DNA of 33,307 nucleotides from Sebaldella sp. S0638 (GTDB lineage: Bacteria; Fusobacteriota; Fusobacteriia; Fusobacteriales; Leptotrichiaceae). This document shows, one piece after another, positions 1-6,402 of this stretch (positions are counted from its first letter, which is position 1; each line of letters begins with the position of its first letter). The notes beneath the pieces were generated by a model. The model was not told the DNA's origin. It did no database searches and was given only the letters and a program-made list of their open reading frames with translations. The stretch spans positions 1-33,307 of the forward strand of contig NZ_JAMZGM010000042.1 of NCBI RefSeq assembly GCF_024158605.1, read 5' to 3'. Made by a program: the position numbers and the translations under genes.

Positions 1-36
1 TTATCTCCTAAAGAATATTTGAAAAAAATTTCATAA
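1..36 (+). CDS. Transposase C-terminal tail (partial)
   Basis: Frame 1 reads LSPKEYLKKIS followed by two stop codons. An L-S-P-x-E-Y/F tail is typical of the C-terminus of IS3-family OrfB DDE transposases, just after the last catalytic segment. The rest of the gene lies to the left of the window. The call rests on eleven residues plus the terminal-repeat-like sequence that follows. Confidence 0.45.
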   Translation, partial: LSPKEYLKKIS

Positions 37-76
37 TAGACAAGATAAATGTGTCCACATTATTGACATAAGTACA
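1..76 (+). mobile_element. Right end of an IS3-family (IS150-group-like) insertion sequence, partial
   Basis: Only the last 76 bases of the element lie in the window. They hold the 3' end of a transposase frame (stop at 34-36) and then a terminal sequence that ends in CA at 75-76. Read on the minus strand, the end begins TGTACTTATGTCAATAATG and continues into GGACA. From memory this resembles IS150-group ends, which start TGTAC and carry GGAC about 20 bases in. Immediately beyond base 76 an autotransporter reading frame begins without a start codon, so the element appears to have inserted into that gene. The family call is inference from a short stretch. Confidence 0.5.
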
Positions 77-983
77 AAACGGAGTTCTTGATAATGCATT
101 ATTTGTACTGCAAAATTCTGAAAATAATACAAAAGAAAATGTAAAGATAAATGTAATAGCAGGTAAAGGAGCAAGTAAAGAAAAAACAAGCGGAGTAGAA
201 TCATATGATTATGACACAGTGGGAGTTCTGGCTTTAAGAGAAGTAGAGAGAACTTACAGACACACATTCGGATATTCACTGGGGTACACAAGAACGGACT
301 TCCAGATGGACAGCAGCAGATTTAGCGAAGATATGGCGAATACTGTACAGCTGGGATTACATAATAAATATAAGGCGAATGGATGGAATTTTAGAAATGA
401 TTTACTTGGAAGAGTAAGTTTCCATACAAGTGACAGAACAATGGACTGGTATGACGGGACACAGAGCAAGATGAAAGCAGATTACAATGTGTACGGAGTA
501 AATTCGTTAAATGAAATAGGAAAAGAATTTGATTTGGGGAGAAATACAAAAATAATTCCATATACAGGTCTTGAGCTGGGATATATGTCACATGAAAGTT
601 TTCAGGAGAAAGGGGATGCAGAGAAACTGAAAGTAGACAAAAATGACGGATATTCAGTAAAACCAGAGATAGGAGTAAGACTGGAAGCAGAGAAAAATCT
701 TGGTAAAAATGAAAATTGGAGAATAAAAGGAAACATAGGAGCAGGTTATGAATATGAACTTGGGAATATGAATAAACAGGAACAGGCAAGTGTAGCAGCA
801 ATAGAAGATGGCTATCATAAACTGGCTAAACCTGCGGAAGACAAAGGGAAAATAAAAACAAACGGTATGGTAGGAGTAGAAGTAAAAGACAGATACGGAA
901 TATTCGTAACAGGTGAATATGGAATAGGTAACAGCAATAAAGAAGACTATAAAGTTGGTTTATCTTTAAAAGCAGTATTCTAA
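77..983 (+). pseudogene. Autotransporter beta-barrel domain, 5'-truncated by an insertion sequence
   Basis: The frame is open from the insertion-sequence edge to the stop at 981-983, about 300 residues, with no start codon or ribosome binding site at its beginning. The only internal start giving a long product is GTG 219, which lies inside a conserved barrel segment and has no Shine-Dalgarno. The sequence matches the C-terminus of the 2304-residue autotransporter at 21203-28117. Both share NNTKENVKINVIAGKG, then ALREVERTYRHTFGYSLGY, and both end in a strand finishing LKAVF, the C-terminal phenylalanine signal recognised by the Bam machinery. Signal peptide, passenger and linker are missing, so it cannot be exported as it stands. 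It is either a dead remnant or a donor for recombination with the intact copy. Confidence 0.75.
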
Positions 984-1030
984 CAATAAGTACACAGAAA
1001 TAGAGTTGGTTTTATGAGCCAATAATTATA

Positions 1031-1057
1031 AAAAGATCAGTTTTATCTGGTCTTTTT
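1031..1057 (+). terminator. Rho-independent terminator after the autotransporter remnant
   Basis: The arm AAAAGATCAG (1031-1040), a six-base loop and CTGGTCTTTT (1047-1056, one G-U pair) form a 10-bp stem ending in a T run. A second small hairpin (GAATAC/GTATTC, 1074-1089) follows. The rest of 984-1293 holds only the promoter and 5' leader of the next gene. Confidence 0.75.
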
Positions 1058-1189
1058 ACATTTTGTGGCAGTCGAATACTTTGGTATTCATTAAAAAAAA
1101 ATAAGATAAATATATACTTGTAGAACGACTCCTCAATTTTTAGAGTAATTTTATAATCAGGACAGATGTTTTTTATAATTTAAATGAGA

Positions 1190-1219
1190 TTGACAAGAAT
1201 ATAAAATAAATGTTATATT
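1190..1219 (+). promoter_or_regulatory. Promoter of the outer-membrane barrel gene
   Basis: TTGACA at 1190-1195 is followed after about 18 bases by TATATT/TTATAT at 1213-1219. The start codon is about 75 bases downstream, leaving a leader with no obvious structure. Confidence 0.55.
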
Positions 1220-1293
1220 ACCTGTGAGGATGCTCATATTCGCTTATTTAATATTTGGGATATTCTTAATACAATTTGATTTAGGAGGAAGAA

Positions 1294-2025
1294 ATGAAAA
1301 AATTATTGATTAGCTTATTTACAATTGTTTCACTAACATCATTCTCAGATGAATTAATTATTCGCGGAGGATTTGATGTGTTCAATGATTACAGCGGAAT
1401 GTCAGATTTTATAACAGGTGATCCCGGTGATGACAGTCTTGGATTTGAATTAGGAATAGAATATCTGAAAACAGTTGCACCTAACTTTTTGATCGGTGCA
1501 GGAATAGGGTATCAGGGACATGCTAAAGCCGAAGGAAAGAAAGTATTAATAAACAACTGGTATGATTCATCAGGTAATTATTACGAACATACATACGGTT
1601 ATGATGATAAAGTATACTATGACAGTGTACCTTTATATGTAACTGCGAAGTATGAATTTGAAACAGCCAACAAATATATAAAGCCATATGTAAAAGCGAA
1701 TTTAGGTTATTCTTTTAATATCCATAAAAATGATCTTACACTTAATGATAAGGTGACTCAGTATGTATATGACTGGTATTATGATGATTATGACGAGTAT
1801 TCATATTCATACAATTCAAAATCATATGATACAGACATAGAGAACGGAATATATTATGGGATAGGCGGAGGAATACAGATAAACGGTCTTACACTTGACC
1901 TTATGTATCAGGCAAACTATGCAAAAGCCAAAATAGACAATGGTGACGGTACAAGACAGGAACATGACCTGAATCTTCACAGAGTGACTTTTGGATTTGG
2001 TTATGCATTTGATTTTAGTTATTAA
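1294..2025 (+). CDS. Outer-membrane beta-barrel protein (porin-like fold)
   Basis: 243 residues. The N-terminus MKKLLISLFTIVSLTSFS is a signal peptide with cleavage probably before DE at residue 19. The mature part alternates short amphipathic strands with Gly/Asn/Asp turns and aromatic girdle residues. One extracellular-loop-like segment (about residues 150-180) is very rich in Tyr, Asp and Ser. The last strand reads HRVTFGFGYAFDFSY and ends in an aromatic residue, as expected of a Bam-targeted 8- to 10-stranded barrel. AGGAGG lies 6 bases before ATG 1294. It is a single-gene unit with its own promoter and terminator. No specific ligand can be assigned; a small OmpA/OmpW-like adhesin or structural barrel is equally possible. 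Confidence 0.75.
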   Translation: MKKLLISLFTIVSLTSFSDELIIRGGFDVFNDYSGMSDFITGDPGDDSLGFELGIEYLKTVAPNFLIGAGIGYQGHAKAEGKKVLINNWYDSSGNYYEHTYGYDDKVYYDSVPLYVTAKYEFETANKYIKPYVKANLGYSFNIHKNDLTLNDKVTQYVYDWYYDDYDEYSYSYNSKSYDTDIENGIYYGIGGGIQINGLTLDLMYQANYAKAKIDNGDGTRQEHDLNLHRVTFGFGYAFDFSY

Positions 2026-2048
2026 TAAAATATGTAAATAAATAGAAA

Positions 2049-2086
2049 AGCGGCTGCTCCAACATAAGTTGGGAGAGCCGCTGTTT
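2049..2086. terminator. Terminator shared by convergent genes
   Basis: AGCGGCTGCTCCAAC (2049-2063), loop ATAA and GTTGGGAGAGCCGCT (2068-2082) form a stem with a small internal mismatch. A T-rich tail follows on the plus strand and an A run flanks the other side, so it can serve both the gene ending at 2025 and the minus-strand gene ending at 2086. Confidence 0.7.
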
Positions 2087-2442
2087 TATAATCCGAACAT
2101 TTTTTCGTATGCTTTGAATACTTCTGTGACATCAAAATAATACTTTACAGTTTTTCCGTCAGGCATCTGTACTGTAAGAATATCATAAGGGGTACCGTTA
2201 TCATCGTAAACCAGCGCCTGCCCCAGGACTCTTGACCCGGGATATTTTGTTGATAAATATTTATATTCTTCTTCAACAGTATTGACTTTTACTGCTGTTT
2301 CAAAACTCAAACCATCTCTGGAATCAGCTTTTGCAGCATTTTTGTTATTTTTCTTCTGTGAATTTCCCGCAGCAGAACTTGATTTTGCACTCATGTTCAA
2401 TGTAATGATAAGCATAGTTAACAGAATAATAAATTTTTTCAT
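2086..2442 (-). CDS. Small secreted protein of unknown function
   Basis: 118 residues. A signal peptide (about residues 1-19, MKKFIILLTMLIITLNMSA) is followed by a low-complexity Ser/Lys/Asn/Ala linker to about residue 42. A compact domain then begins DGLSFETAV and contains YKYLSTKYPG and YDILTVQMPDGKTVKYYFD. I recall similar 'DGLS-x-E-x-A' domains in uncharacterised periplasmic proteins, but I cannot name a family or function. AAAGGAG lies on the minus strand shortly before the ATG, and a consensus-like promoter sits about 30 bases upstream. It is monocistronic and convergent with the barrel gene. Periplasmic location is inferred from the signal peptide and the lack of a lipobox. Confidence 0.75.
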   Translation of the reverse strand: MKKFIILLTMLIITLNMSAKSSSAAGNSQKKNNKNAAKADSRDGLSFETAVKVNTVEEEYKYLSTKYPGSRVLGQALVYDDNGTPYDILTVQMPDGKTVKYYFDVTEVFKAYEKMFGL

Positions 2443-2474
2443 ATTAAATCTCCTTTAGTTTTATTATTATATTG

Positions 2475-2503
2475 ATTATAATGCATTTCATAAATAAAGT
2501 AAA
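2475..2503 (-). promoter_or_regulatory. Promoter of the small secreted protein gene
   Basis: On the minus strand, TTTACT (2503-2498) and TATAAT (2480-2475) are separated by exactly 17 bases. The ATG is about 32 bases downstream. Confidence 0.55.
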
Positions 2504-2671
2504 ATAAATTCAAGACATTTTTTTAATAACATAAGAAAGCCCGTAAATTATATGATGGAAAGAAATAAAAATAATTTTTCAAAGAAGGAAAAATTCACAT
2601 TAACTTCATATTGGAATGGTAGAATGAGAATATAGATAAAAAGGTACAGTTCAGCTGTATAAGGAGGTAGC

Positions 2672-2938
2672 ATGAAAAAGATAGTATTAATTTTAGTATC
2701 AGTTTTTACACTGACTTCATGTATTTACGAAGACTACAATCATTATCCGCCGTCAGGTGGAAGACCGCCGTATAATAACGGTCATGGCAGACCACCGGGG
2801 AACGGCAGACCACCAGGGAATAACAGACCGCCCGGAAACAGCAGGCCTCCCGGGAATAGCAGACCACCGGGACCAGGAAGACCAAATAATAATAATGGAC
2901 CAAACCATAATAATAATGGTCATGGCGGAAGACATTAA
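2672..2938 (+). CDS. Small lipoprotein with RPPGN repeats
   Basis: 88 residues. The signal peptide ends in the lipobox LTSC, with Cys17 as the lipidation site. The mature part has no hydrophobic core: after IYEDYNHYPP it is almost entirely Arg, Pro, Gly and Asn, with five consecutive hexapeptides of form RPPGNx/RPPGPx at residues 40-69, then an Asn/His/Gly-rich tail. It should be an extended, disordered, positively charged tether on a lipid anchor. AAGGAGG lies just upstream of ATG 2672, and a strong terminator follows. Function is unknown; binding to peptidoglycan or another anionic surface polymer is a guess from charge alone. Base composition is markedly more GC-rich than its surroundings, as RPPG codons require. 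Confidence 0.75.
   Translation: MKKIVLILVSVFTLTSCIYEDYNHYPPSGGRPPYNNGHGRPPGNGRPPGNNRPPGNSRPPGNSRPPGPGRPNNNNGPNHNNNGHGGRH
2789..2878 (+). repeat. Five tandem 18-bp coding repeats (RPPGNx)
   Basis: Five consecutive 18-bp units, each starting AGACC(A/G)CC or a close variant, encode RPPGNG, RPPGNN, RPPGNS, RPPGNS and RPPGPG. All units keep the frame, so copy-number change would only lengthen or shorten the protein. Confidence 0.8.
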
Positions 2939-2943
2939 AATAT

Positions 2944-2984
2944 AAAACTGTTTCAGTAAGATGATTTTGAAACAGTTTTTTTTT
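2944..2984 (+). terminator. Terminator after the RPPGN lipoprotein
   Basis: AAACTGTTTCA (2945-2955) pairs with TGAAACAGTTT (2968-2978) across an 11- to 12-base loop and runs into a T tract ending at 2984. Confidence 0.85.
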
Positions 2985-3133
2985 GTAAATAAAAAATGTA
3001 GAAAAAAATAAACAATAAAATTTTTTATGTAATAATAGTGTTAATGCAGGGGAAAATGTATATAACAAAAAACTGAAATAAATAAAATCAGCAGTAAATA
3101 TAGCAATAGAGCCGTTTGAACAAAAAAGTAAAT

Positions 3134-3162
3134 TTGAAAATTTTTTGCAAATAACATATAAT
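3134..3162 (+). promoter_or_regulatory. Promoter of the exonuclease gene
   Basis: TTGAAA (3134-3139), 17 bases, then TATAAT (3157-3162). It overlaps an in-frame upstream ATG at 3145, which argues that translation starts later, at 3193. Confidence 0.65.
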
Positions 3163-3192
3163 GTAATAAATAAATTATTCGGGGTGGAAATA

Positions 3193-3783
3193 ATGTCAAA
3201 AAATATAGTTTTTTTCGATGTGGAAACAAACGGTAAGGTAGGAAGTTCAGTACTGTCAATATCAGCAATAAAAGTGAATTTTAACGGTGAGATACAGAAG
3301 TGGGAAAAAGTAGGAGAGTATGACAGATTCTATTTTCGGAATCCCGGCGAGGAAATAAATATGGGAGCCATAAATGTAAACGGTCTTACAGATAATGTAC
3401 TGGAAAAGAAAAGAGAGGGGAACATATATCCTGTTCATTTCAAAGATGATATAGAATCTTTTTACTCATTCTGTACGGATGCTTCTCACTATGTGGCACA
3501 TAATATAAAGTTCGACAGAAGCTTTATCCCTTTTATGCTGAAAAACCAGTTTGATACCATGATAGAAAATGTGGAAATAGTAAAAGCAGGAATAAATGAG
3601 TATTACGGAACGTATAAATGGCCCAAGCTGAATGAATGTGCCAAGTTTTATAACATACCTTTCGATGACAGCAGTCTTCATGAAAGTTTATATGATGTTC
3701 TGATTACCTTCAGAGTATTTTATAAAATGTCGAAACATCCAATAGCAAAAAATAAAATTTTTAATTTTCTGGAAAAACAGTAA
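3193..3783 (+). CDS. DnaQ-like (DEDDh) 3'-5' exonuclease
   Basis: 196 residues with the three exonuclease motifs of the DEDDh superfamily. Exo I is FFDVETNG (Asp9, Glu11), Exo II is HNIKFDRSF (Asp108), and Exo III is HESLYD (His163, Asp168). These residues bind the two metal ions that hydrolyse the 3'-terminal phosphodiester. It is a stand-alone nuclease domain without polymerase, helicase or BRCT modules, so it could be a proofreading-type, RNase T-like or oligonucleotide-clearing enzyme. The sequence alone does not decide. I chose ATG 3193 over the in-frame ATG 3145 because GGGGTGG lies just before 3193 and the promoter -10 covers 3157-3162. The protein is cytoplasmic and the gene appears monocistronic. 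Confidence 0.8.
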   Translation: MSKNIVFFDVETNGKVGSSVLSISAIKVNFNGEIQKWEKVGEYDRFYFRNPGEEINMGAINVNGLTDNVLEKKREGNIYPVHFKDDIESFYSFCTDASHYVAHNIKFDRSFIPFMLKNQFDTMIENVEIVKAGINEYYGTYKWPKLNECAKFYNIPFDDSSLHESLYDVLITFRVFYKMSKHPIAKNKIFNFLEKQ

Positions 3784-3814
3784 AGCAGCAGTGTTGTTTT
3801 TCCTTTAGAATATG

Positions 3815-3878
3815 TCCGGTTTATATTCAGACCGAGTAAATAAAGACAGATGAATGTCAGCTTTGAATATAAGCCGGG
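3815..3878. repeat. Large interrupted inverted repeat with an inner hairpin
   Basis: CCGGTTTATATTCA (3816-3829) pairs with TGAATATAAGCCGG (3864-3877) with a single G-U pair. The apical region contains a second hairpin, GACA/TGTC (3845-3858). No T tract follows on the plus strand, so it is not a standard terminator for the exonuclease. It may be an mRNA 3'-end stabiliser or a structured DNA element. Confidence 0.6.
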
Positions 3879-3937
3879 AAAAAATCTAATATACACATAT
3901 TATATAAGTCATATAAATAAAATATATACGATTTCTA

Positions 3938-3966
3938 TTGACATTTATGCGCGTTTTTATTATAAT
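3938..3966 (+). promoter_or_regulatory. Consensus promoter of the amino-acid uptake operon
   Basis: TTGACA (3938-3943), exactly 17 bases, then TATAAT (3961-3966): a perfect match to the housekeeping sigma-factor consensus. The start site should be near 3973, giving an untranslated leader of about 225 bases before ATG 4200. A promoter this strong ahead of an importer operon implies control after initiation. Confidence 0.8.
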
Positions 3967-3999
3967 TTTAAATAATAGAATGTTTTAGGAGGAACTAAA

Positions 4000-4041
4000 A
4001 TGATAAACAGAAATTTGGAAAGCATGTGTCATCATAGGTAG
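4000..4041 (+). CDS. Leader peptide (13 codons) ending Cys-His-His-Arg
   Basis: ATG 4000 is preceded by a perfect AGGAGG (3987-3992) at 7-base spacing and encodes MINRNLESMCHHR, stop TAG 4039-4041. It lies about 27 bases after the predicted transcription start and about 160 bases before the first structural gene. It is too short to fold or act as an enzyme. The strong ribosome binding site, the late single Cys codon and the hairpins directly after the stop suggest its translation is the signal: ribosome position would decide which hairpin forms. Because the operon encodes uptake of sulfur-containing or polar amino acids, cysteine is the natural candidate signal, but arginine and histidine codons are also present. 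Confidence 0.65.
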   Translation: MINRNLESMCHHR

Positions 4042-4042
4042 T

Positions 4043-4170
4043 GAGTTTGTGCAGTTAGGGTACAGACTCCTGTTGAAATGATTAAATTGAGTCTTGCCTG
4101 TGATGCTTTCGGAATTATCTAAACTTTAGTCCTTTTAATAAGCTCTCAGGGAACTGAGGGAATTTTTTTT
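4043..4170 (+). promoter_or_regulatory. Candidate transcription attenuator (competing hairpins plus terminator)
   Basis: Hairpin A pairs GAGTTTGT (4043-4050) with ACAGACTC (4062-4069). The same 3' arm can instead pair as AGACTC (4064-4069) with GAGTCT (4089-4094), hairpin B. GAG-T-CTT (4089-4095) can alternatively pair, with one bulge, to AAGCTC (4140-4145), which holds part of the 5' arm of the terminator at 4143-4160. A ribosome at the leader stop codon would cover 4043-4050 and favour B and termination. A ribosome stalled at the Cys codon (4027-4029) would leave A free and allow antitermination. The pairings are read from the sequence; the switching is inference, and the antiterminator is only about 6 bp. 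No T-box or SAM-box motif was recognised. Confidence 0.55.
4141..4170 (+). terminator. Intrinsic terminator inside the operon leader
   Basis: CTCTCAG (4143-4149), loop GGAA and CTGAGGG (4154-4160) form a 7-bp stem followed by eight T at 4163-4170. It lies between the promoter and the first structural gene, the position expected of an attenuator. Confidence 0.75.
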
Positions 4171-4199
4171 ATTATAAACTGAAGGAAAGGAAGGTAGCG

Positions 4200-4997
4200 A
4201 TGAAAAAGATTATTTTGATGTTAATATTTCTGCTGAGTATACTTATGTGTTCCAAAAAGGAGGAAAATCAGGCTGACAAAACAACGGGAGAACAAAAACT
4301 TCCTGATAAAATAATAGTCGGACTGGATGATACTTTTGCACCTATGGGATTCAAAGACGAGAAAGGTGAACTTGTGGGATTTGATATTGATCTTGCAAGA
4401 GCAGTGGGGGAAAAACTTGGTGTGGAAGTACAGTTTCAGCCTATAAACTGGGATTCAAAAGAGATGGAACTGAAAAACGGAAATATTAACCTTATCTGGA
4501 ATGGTTTGTCAATAACTGAAGAAAGAAAAAAACAGCTTTTATTCTCAGTTCCTTATCTGGAGAATTCACAGATAATACTTGTGAAAAAAGATTCTGCAAT
4601 AAAAAATAAGGAAGAACTAAAAGGAAAAGTAATAGGAACACAAAGTAAGAGCAGCGGAGAAGATGCAGTTCTGGCTGATCCTGTTAATTCGGAACTAAAA
4701 GAGCTGAGAACATATGATACTTATGATCAGGCATTCTTAGATCTTGATGCCGGAAGAATAGAAGCAATAGTGGGTGATGAAGTACTGGCAAGATACATAA
4801 AAGCCAATAAAGAGAAAAAAGAAGGAAAAGAATTATACGCCATTCTGGAAGGCAGCGACTTTGGGAAAGAGGAATACGGGATTGGAGCAAAAAAAGAAGA
4901 TACTTACCTGATAGAAAAAATAAATGAAGCAATAGAAGAGCTGAAAAAAGACGGTACATATAAAAAGATATACGATAAATGGTTTAGTGCAGAATAG
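4200..4997 (+). CDS. Polar amino-acid (probably cystine) ABC transporter, substrate-binding protein
   Basis: 265 residues of the family 3 solute-binding fold. A hydrophobic N-terminus ends ILMC-SKK; Cys17 could be lipidated, although Met at -1 is an unusual lipobox residue. The binding domain opens KIIVGLDDTFAPMGF, with GFDIDLARAV, NGLSITEERKK and LLFSVPYLEN, all typical of cystine/glutamine/arginine-type binding proteins. The hinge region YDTYDQAFLDLDAGRIEAIVGDE is also present. It is the first structural gene after the attenuator-like leader, with a purine-rich Shine-Dalgarno. It would capture the amino acid outside the inner membrane and deliver it to the permease encoded next. Substrate is not proven; cystine is favoured by the Cys-containing leader and the methionine importer downstream. 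Confidence 0.8.
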   Translation: MKKIILMLIFLLSILMCSKKEENQADKTTGEQKLPDKIIVGLDDTFAPMGFKDEKGELVGFDIDLARAVGEKLGVEVQFQPINWDSKEMELKNGNINLIWNGLSITEERKKQLLFSVPYLENSQIILVKKDSAIKNKEELKGKVIGTQSKSSGEDAVLADPVNSELKELRTYDTYDQAFLDLDAGRIEAIVGDEVLARYIKANKEKKEGKELYAILEGSDFGKEEYGIGAKKEDTYLIEKINEAIEELKKDGTYKKIYDKWFSAE

Positions 4998-5005
4998 GAG
5001 AAAAA

Positions 5006-5653
5006 ATGAGCGAATTATCTATTTTTATTCAAATTTTAAGTTCATTGCCTAATGTGATAATAGTTTATGCTGTTACAGCTGTGATTTCACTTCCTCTTGG
5101 AATAATAGGGGCACTTGCTTACACAGGCAATTCTGTTATCATAAAAAAAAGTATATCATTTTATACATGGATATTCAGGGGAACACCTCTTATACTTCAG
5201 TTATTCTTTATATATTATGGACTGCCTGCCCTGACTAATAATGCAATAGTCCTTGACAGAATGCCGGCAGCGCTTATTACATTTGTAATTAACTACACTG
5301 CATATCTTATAGAAATAATAAGAAGCGGACTGGAAAGTATAGACAAAGGTCAGAGCGAGGCTGCAAAGGTACTTGGTTATTCATATTCTAAGAAAATATG
5401 GTATATTCTTCTGCCGCAAGCAATAAGAAGAGTACTGCCGTCTCTTGGCAATGAAGCAATTACACTGGTAAAGGATACTGCACTGATATATGTAATCTCA
5501 TTAACTGAGATACTAAAGACTACTAAAGAAATAGCCAGCAGAGATTCCATAATAACTCCGTATTTTTATGCCGGACTGATTTATCTGGGACTAAGTTTCC
5601 TTATAGACAGAATATTTAAAAATATGGAGAAAAGAAGTAAGGTGAGAGTATAG
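5006..5653 (+). CDS. Polar amino-acid ABC transporter, permease
   Basis: 215 residues, an inner-membrane permease of the HisM/GlnP family with about five hydrophobic segments. The conserved start region includes FRGTPLILQLFFIYYGLP, the family's typical RGTPLLVQ motif. The cytoplasmic EAA loop, SEAAKVLGYSYSKKIWYILL (about residues 112-131), contacts the ATPase. A TAGGAG ribosome binding site overlaps the stop region of the binding-protein gene (8-base gap), so the two are translationally linked. Only one permease gene is present, so it probably works as a homodimer, as in TcyB-type systems. Confidence 0.85.
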   Translation: MSELSIFIQILSSLPNVIIVYAVTAVISLPLGIIGALAYTGNSVIIKKSISFYTWIFRGTPLILQLFFIYYGLPALTNNAIVLDRMPAALITFVINYTAYLIEIIRSGLESIDKGQSEAAKVLGYSYSKKIWYILLPQAIRRVLPSLGNEAITLVKDTALIYVISLTEILKTTKEIASRDSIITPYFYAGLIYLGLSFLIDRIFKNMEKRSKVRV

Positions 5654-5655
5654 CC

Positions 5656-6387
5656 ATGGATATTATAGAGATAAGAAGTATAAATAAGAGTTATGGTGAA
5701 AACAAGGTTTTGAATGATATTTCACTAAAAGTGGCACAGGGAGAAGTAGTTACCATAATAGGACCTTCGGGAAGCGGAAAATCCACGCTTTTGAGAAGTA
5801 TAGCAGATCTTGAGACTATAGACAGCGGAAGTATACTTATAGAAGGACGGGATATAACTGAAAAATCTATGGATAAGAAGGAAAAGAAGAAAATACTTTT
5901 GAAAACCGGTATGGTATTTCAGAATTTTAATCTTTTTCCTCATATGACTGTAAGAAATAATATAGCAAGAACCCTGAAAGTAGTAAAAAAAGCAACTGCA
6001 AAAGAAGCAGAAGAAATAACAAAGCAGATGCTGGCAAAAGTAGGACTTATAGATAAAATAGATAATTATCCAAATGAGCTGTCAGGCGGGCAGAAACAGA
6101 GAGCGGCAATAGCAAGGGCTATGGCACTTGATCCGGATATTCTGTTATTTGACGAGCCGACTTCAGCACTGGATCCCGAACTGGTAAAAGAGGTTCTGGA
6201 TTTGATTAAAAAGCTGAGAGACGAAAAAACAACAATGTTAATAGTCAGCCATGAAATGAAATTTGTAAAAGAAATTTCCGATAAAGTAATAGTTATGGAA
6301 AAAGGAAAAATACTTGAGGAAGGAACGTCTGAAAAGGTTTTTGAAAATTCATCCTCAGAGAGAGTAAGGGAATTTTTGAAAAAGTAA
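5656..6387 (+). CDS. Polar amino-acid ABC transporter, ATP-binding protein
   Basis: 243 residues, the full length for a GlnQ/TcyC-type ATPase. The Walker A motif GPSGSGKST is at residues 36-44 and the Q-loop is MVFQNFNLFPHMTV. The signature LSGGQ lies at 142-146, Walker B ILLFDEP with Asp166 and the catalytic Glu167, then D-loop SALDPE and H-loop His199. It starts 2 bases after the permease stop and completes the three-gene importer. It hydrolyses ATP on the cytoplasmic side to drive uptake. Nothing is truncated or missing. Confidence 0.9.
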   Translation: MDIIEIRSINKSYGENKVLNDISLKVAQGEVVTIIGPSGSGKSTLLRSIADLETIDSGSILIEGRDITEKSMDKKEKKKILLKTGMVFQNFNLFPHMTVRNNIARTLKVVKKATAKEAEEITKQMLAKVGLIDKIDNYPNELSGGQKQRAAIARAMALDPDILLFDEPTSALDPELVKEVLDLIKKLRDEKTTMLIVSHEMKFVKEISDKVIVMEKGKILEEGTSEKVFENSSSERVREFLKK

Positions 6388-6402
6388 AGATGGAACTAGA
6401 TT

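Noticed and set aside
219-983. A complete gene starting at GTG 219
   Set aside because: The GTG is inside a conserved barrel strand, has no ribosome binding site, and homologous coding sequence continues upstream to the insertion-sequence edge. Called as part of a truncated pseudogene.
2706-3068. Open frames on the opposite strand and in another frame across the RPPGN repeat
   Set aside because: The repetitive, GC-rich codons keep several frames open. These frames have no ribosome binding site, run through the terminator or are low-complexity.
3145-3192. N-terminal extension of the exonuclease from ATG 3145
   Set aside because: It overlaps the TATAAT promoter element and lacks a ribosome binding site; GGGGTGG precedes ATG 3193.
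3973-4199. T-box or SAM riboswitch upstream of the uptake operon
   Set aside because: No T-box TGGNA bulge sequence with specifier stem, and no SAM-I core, could be recognised. A translated leader with an attenuator fits better.
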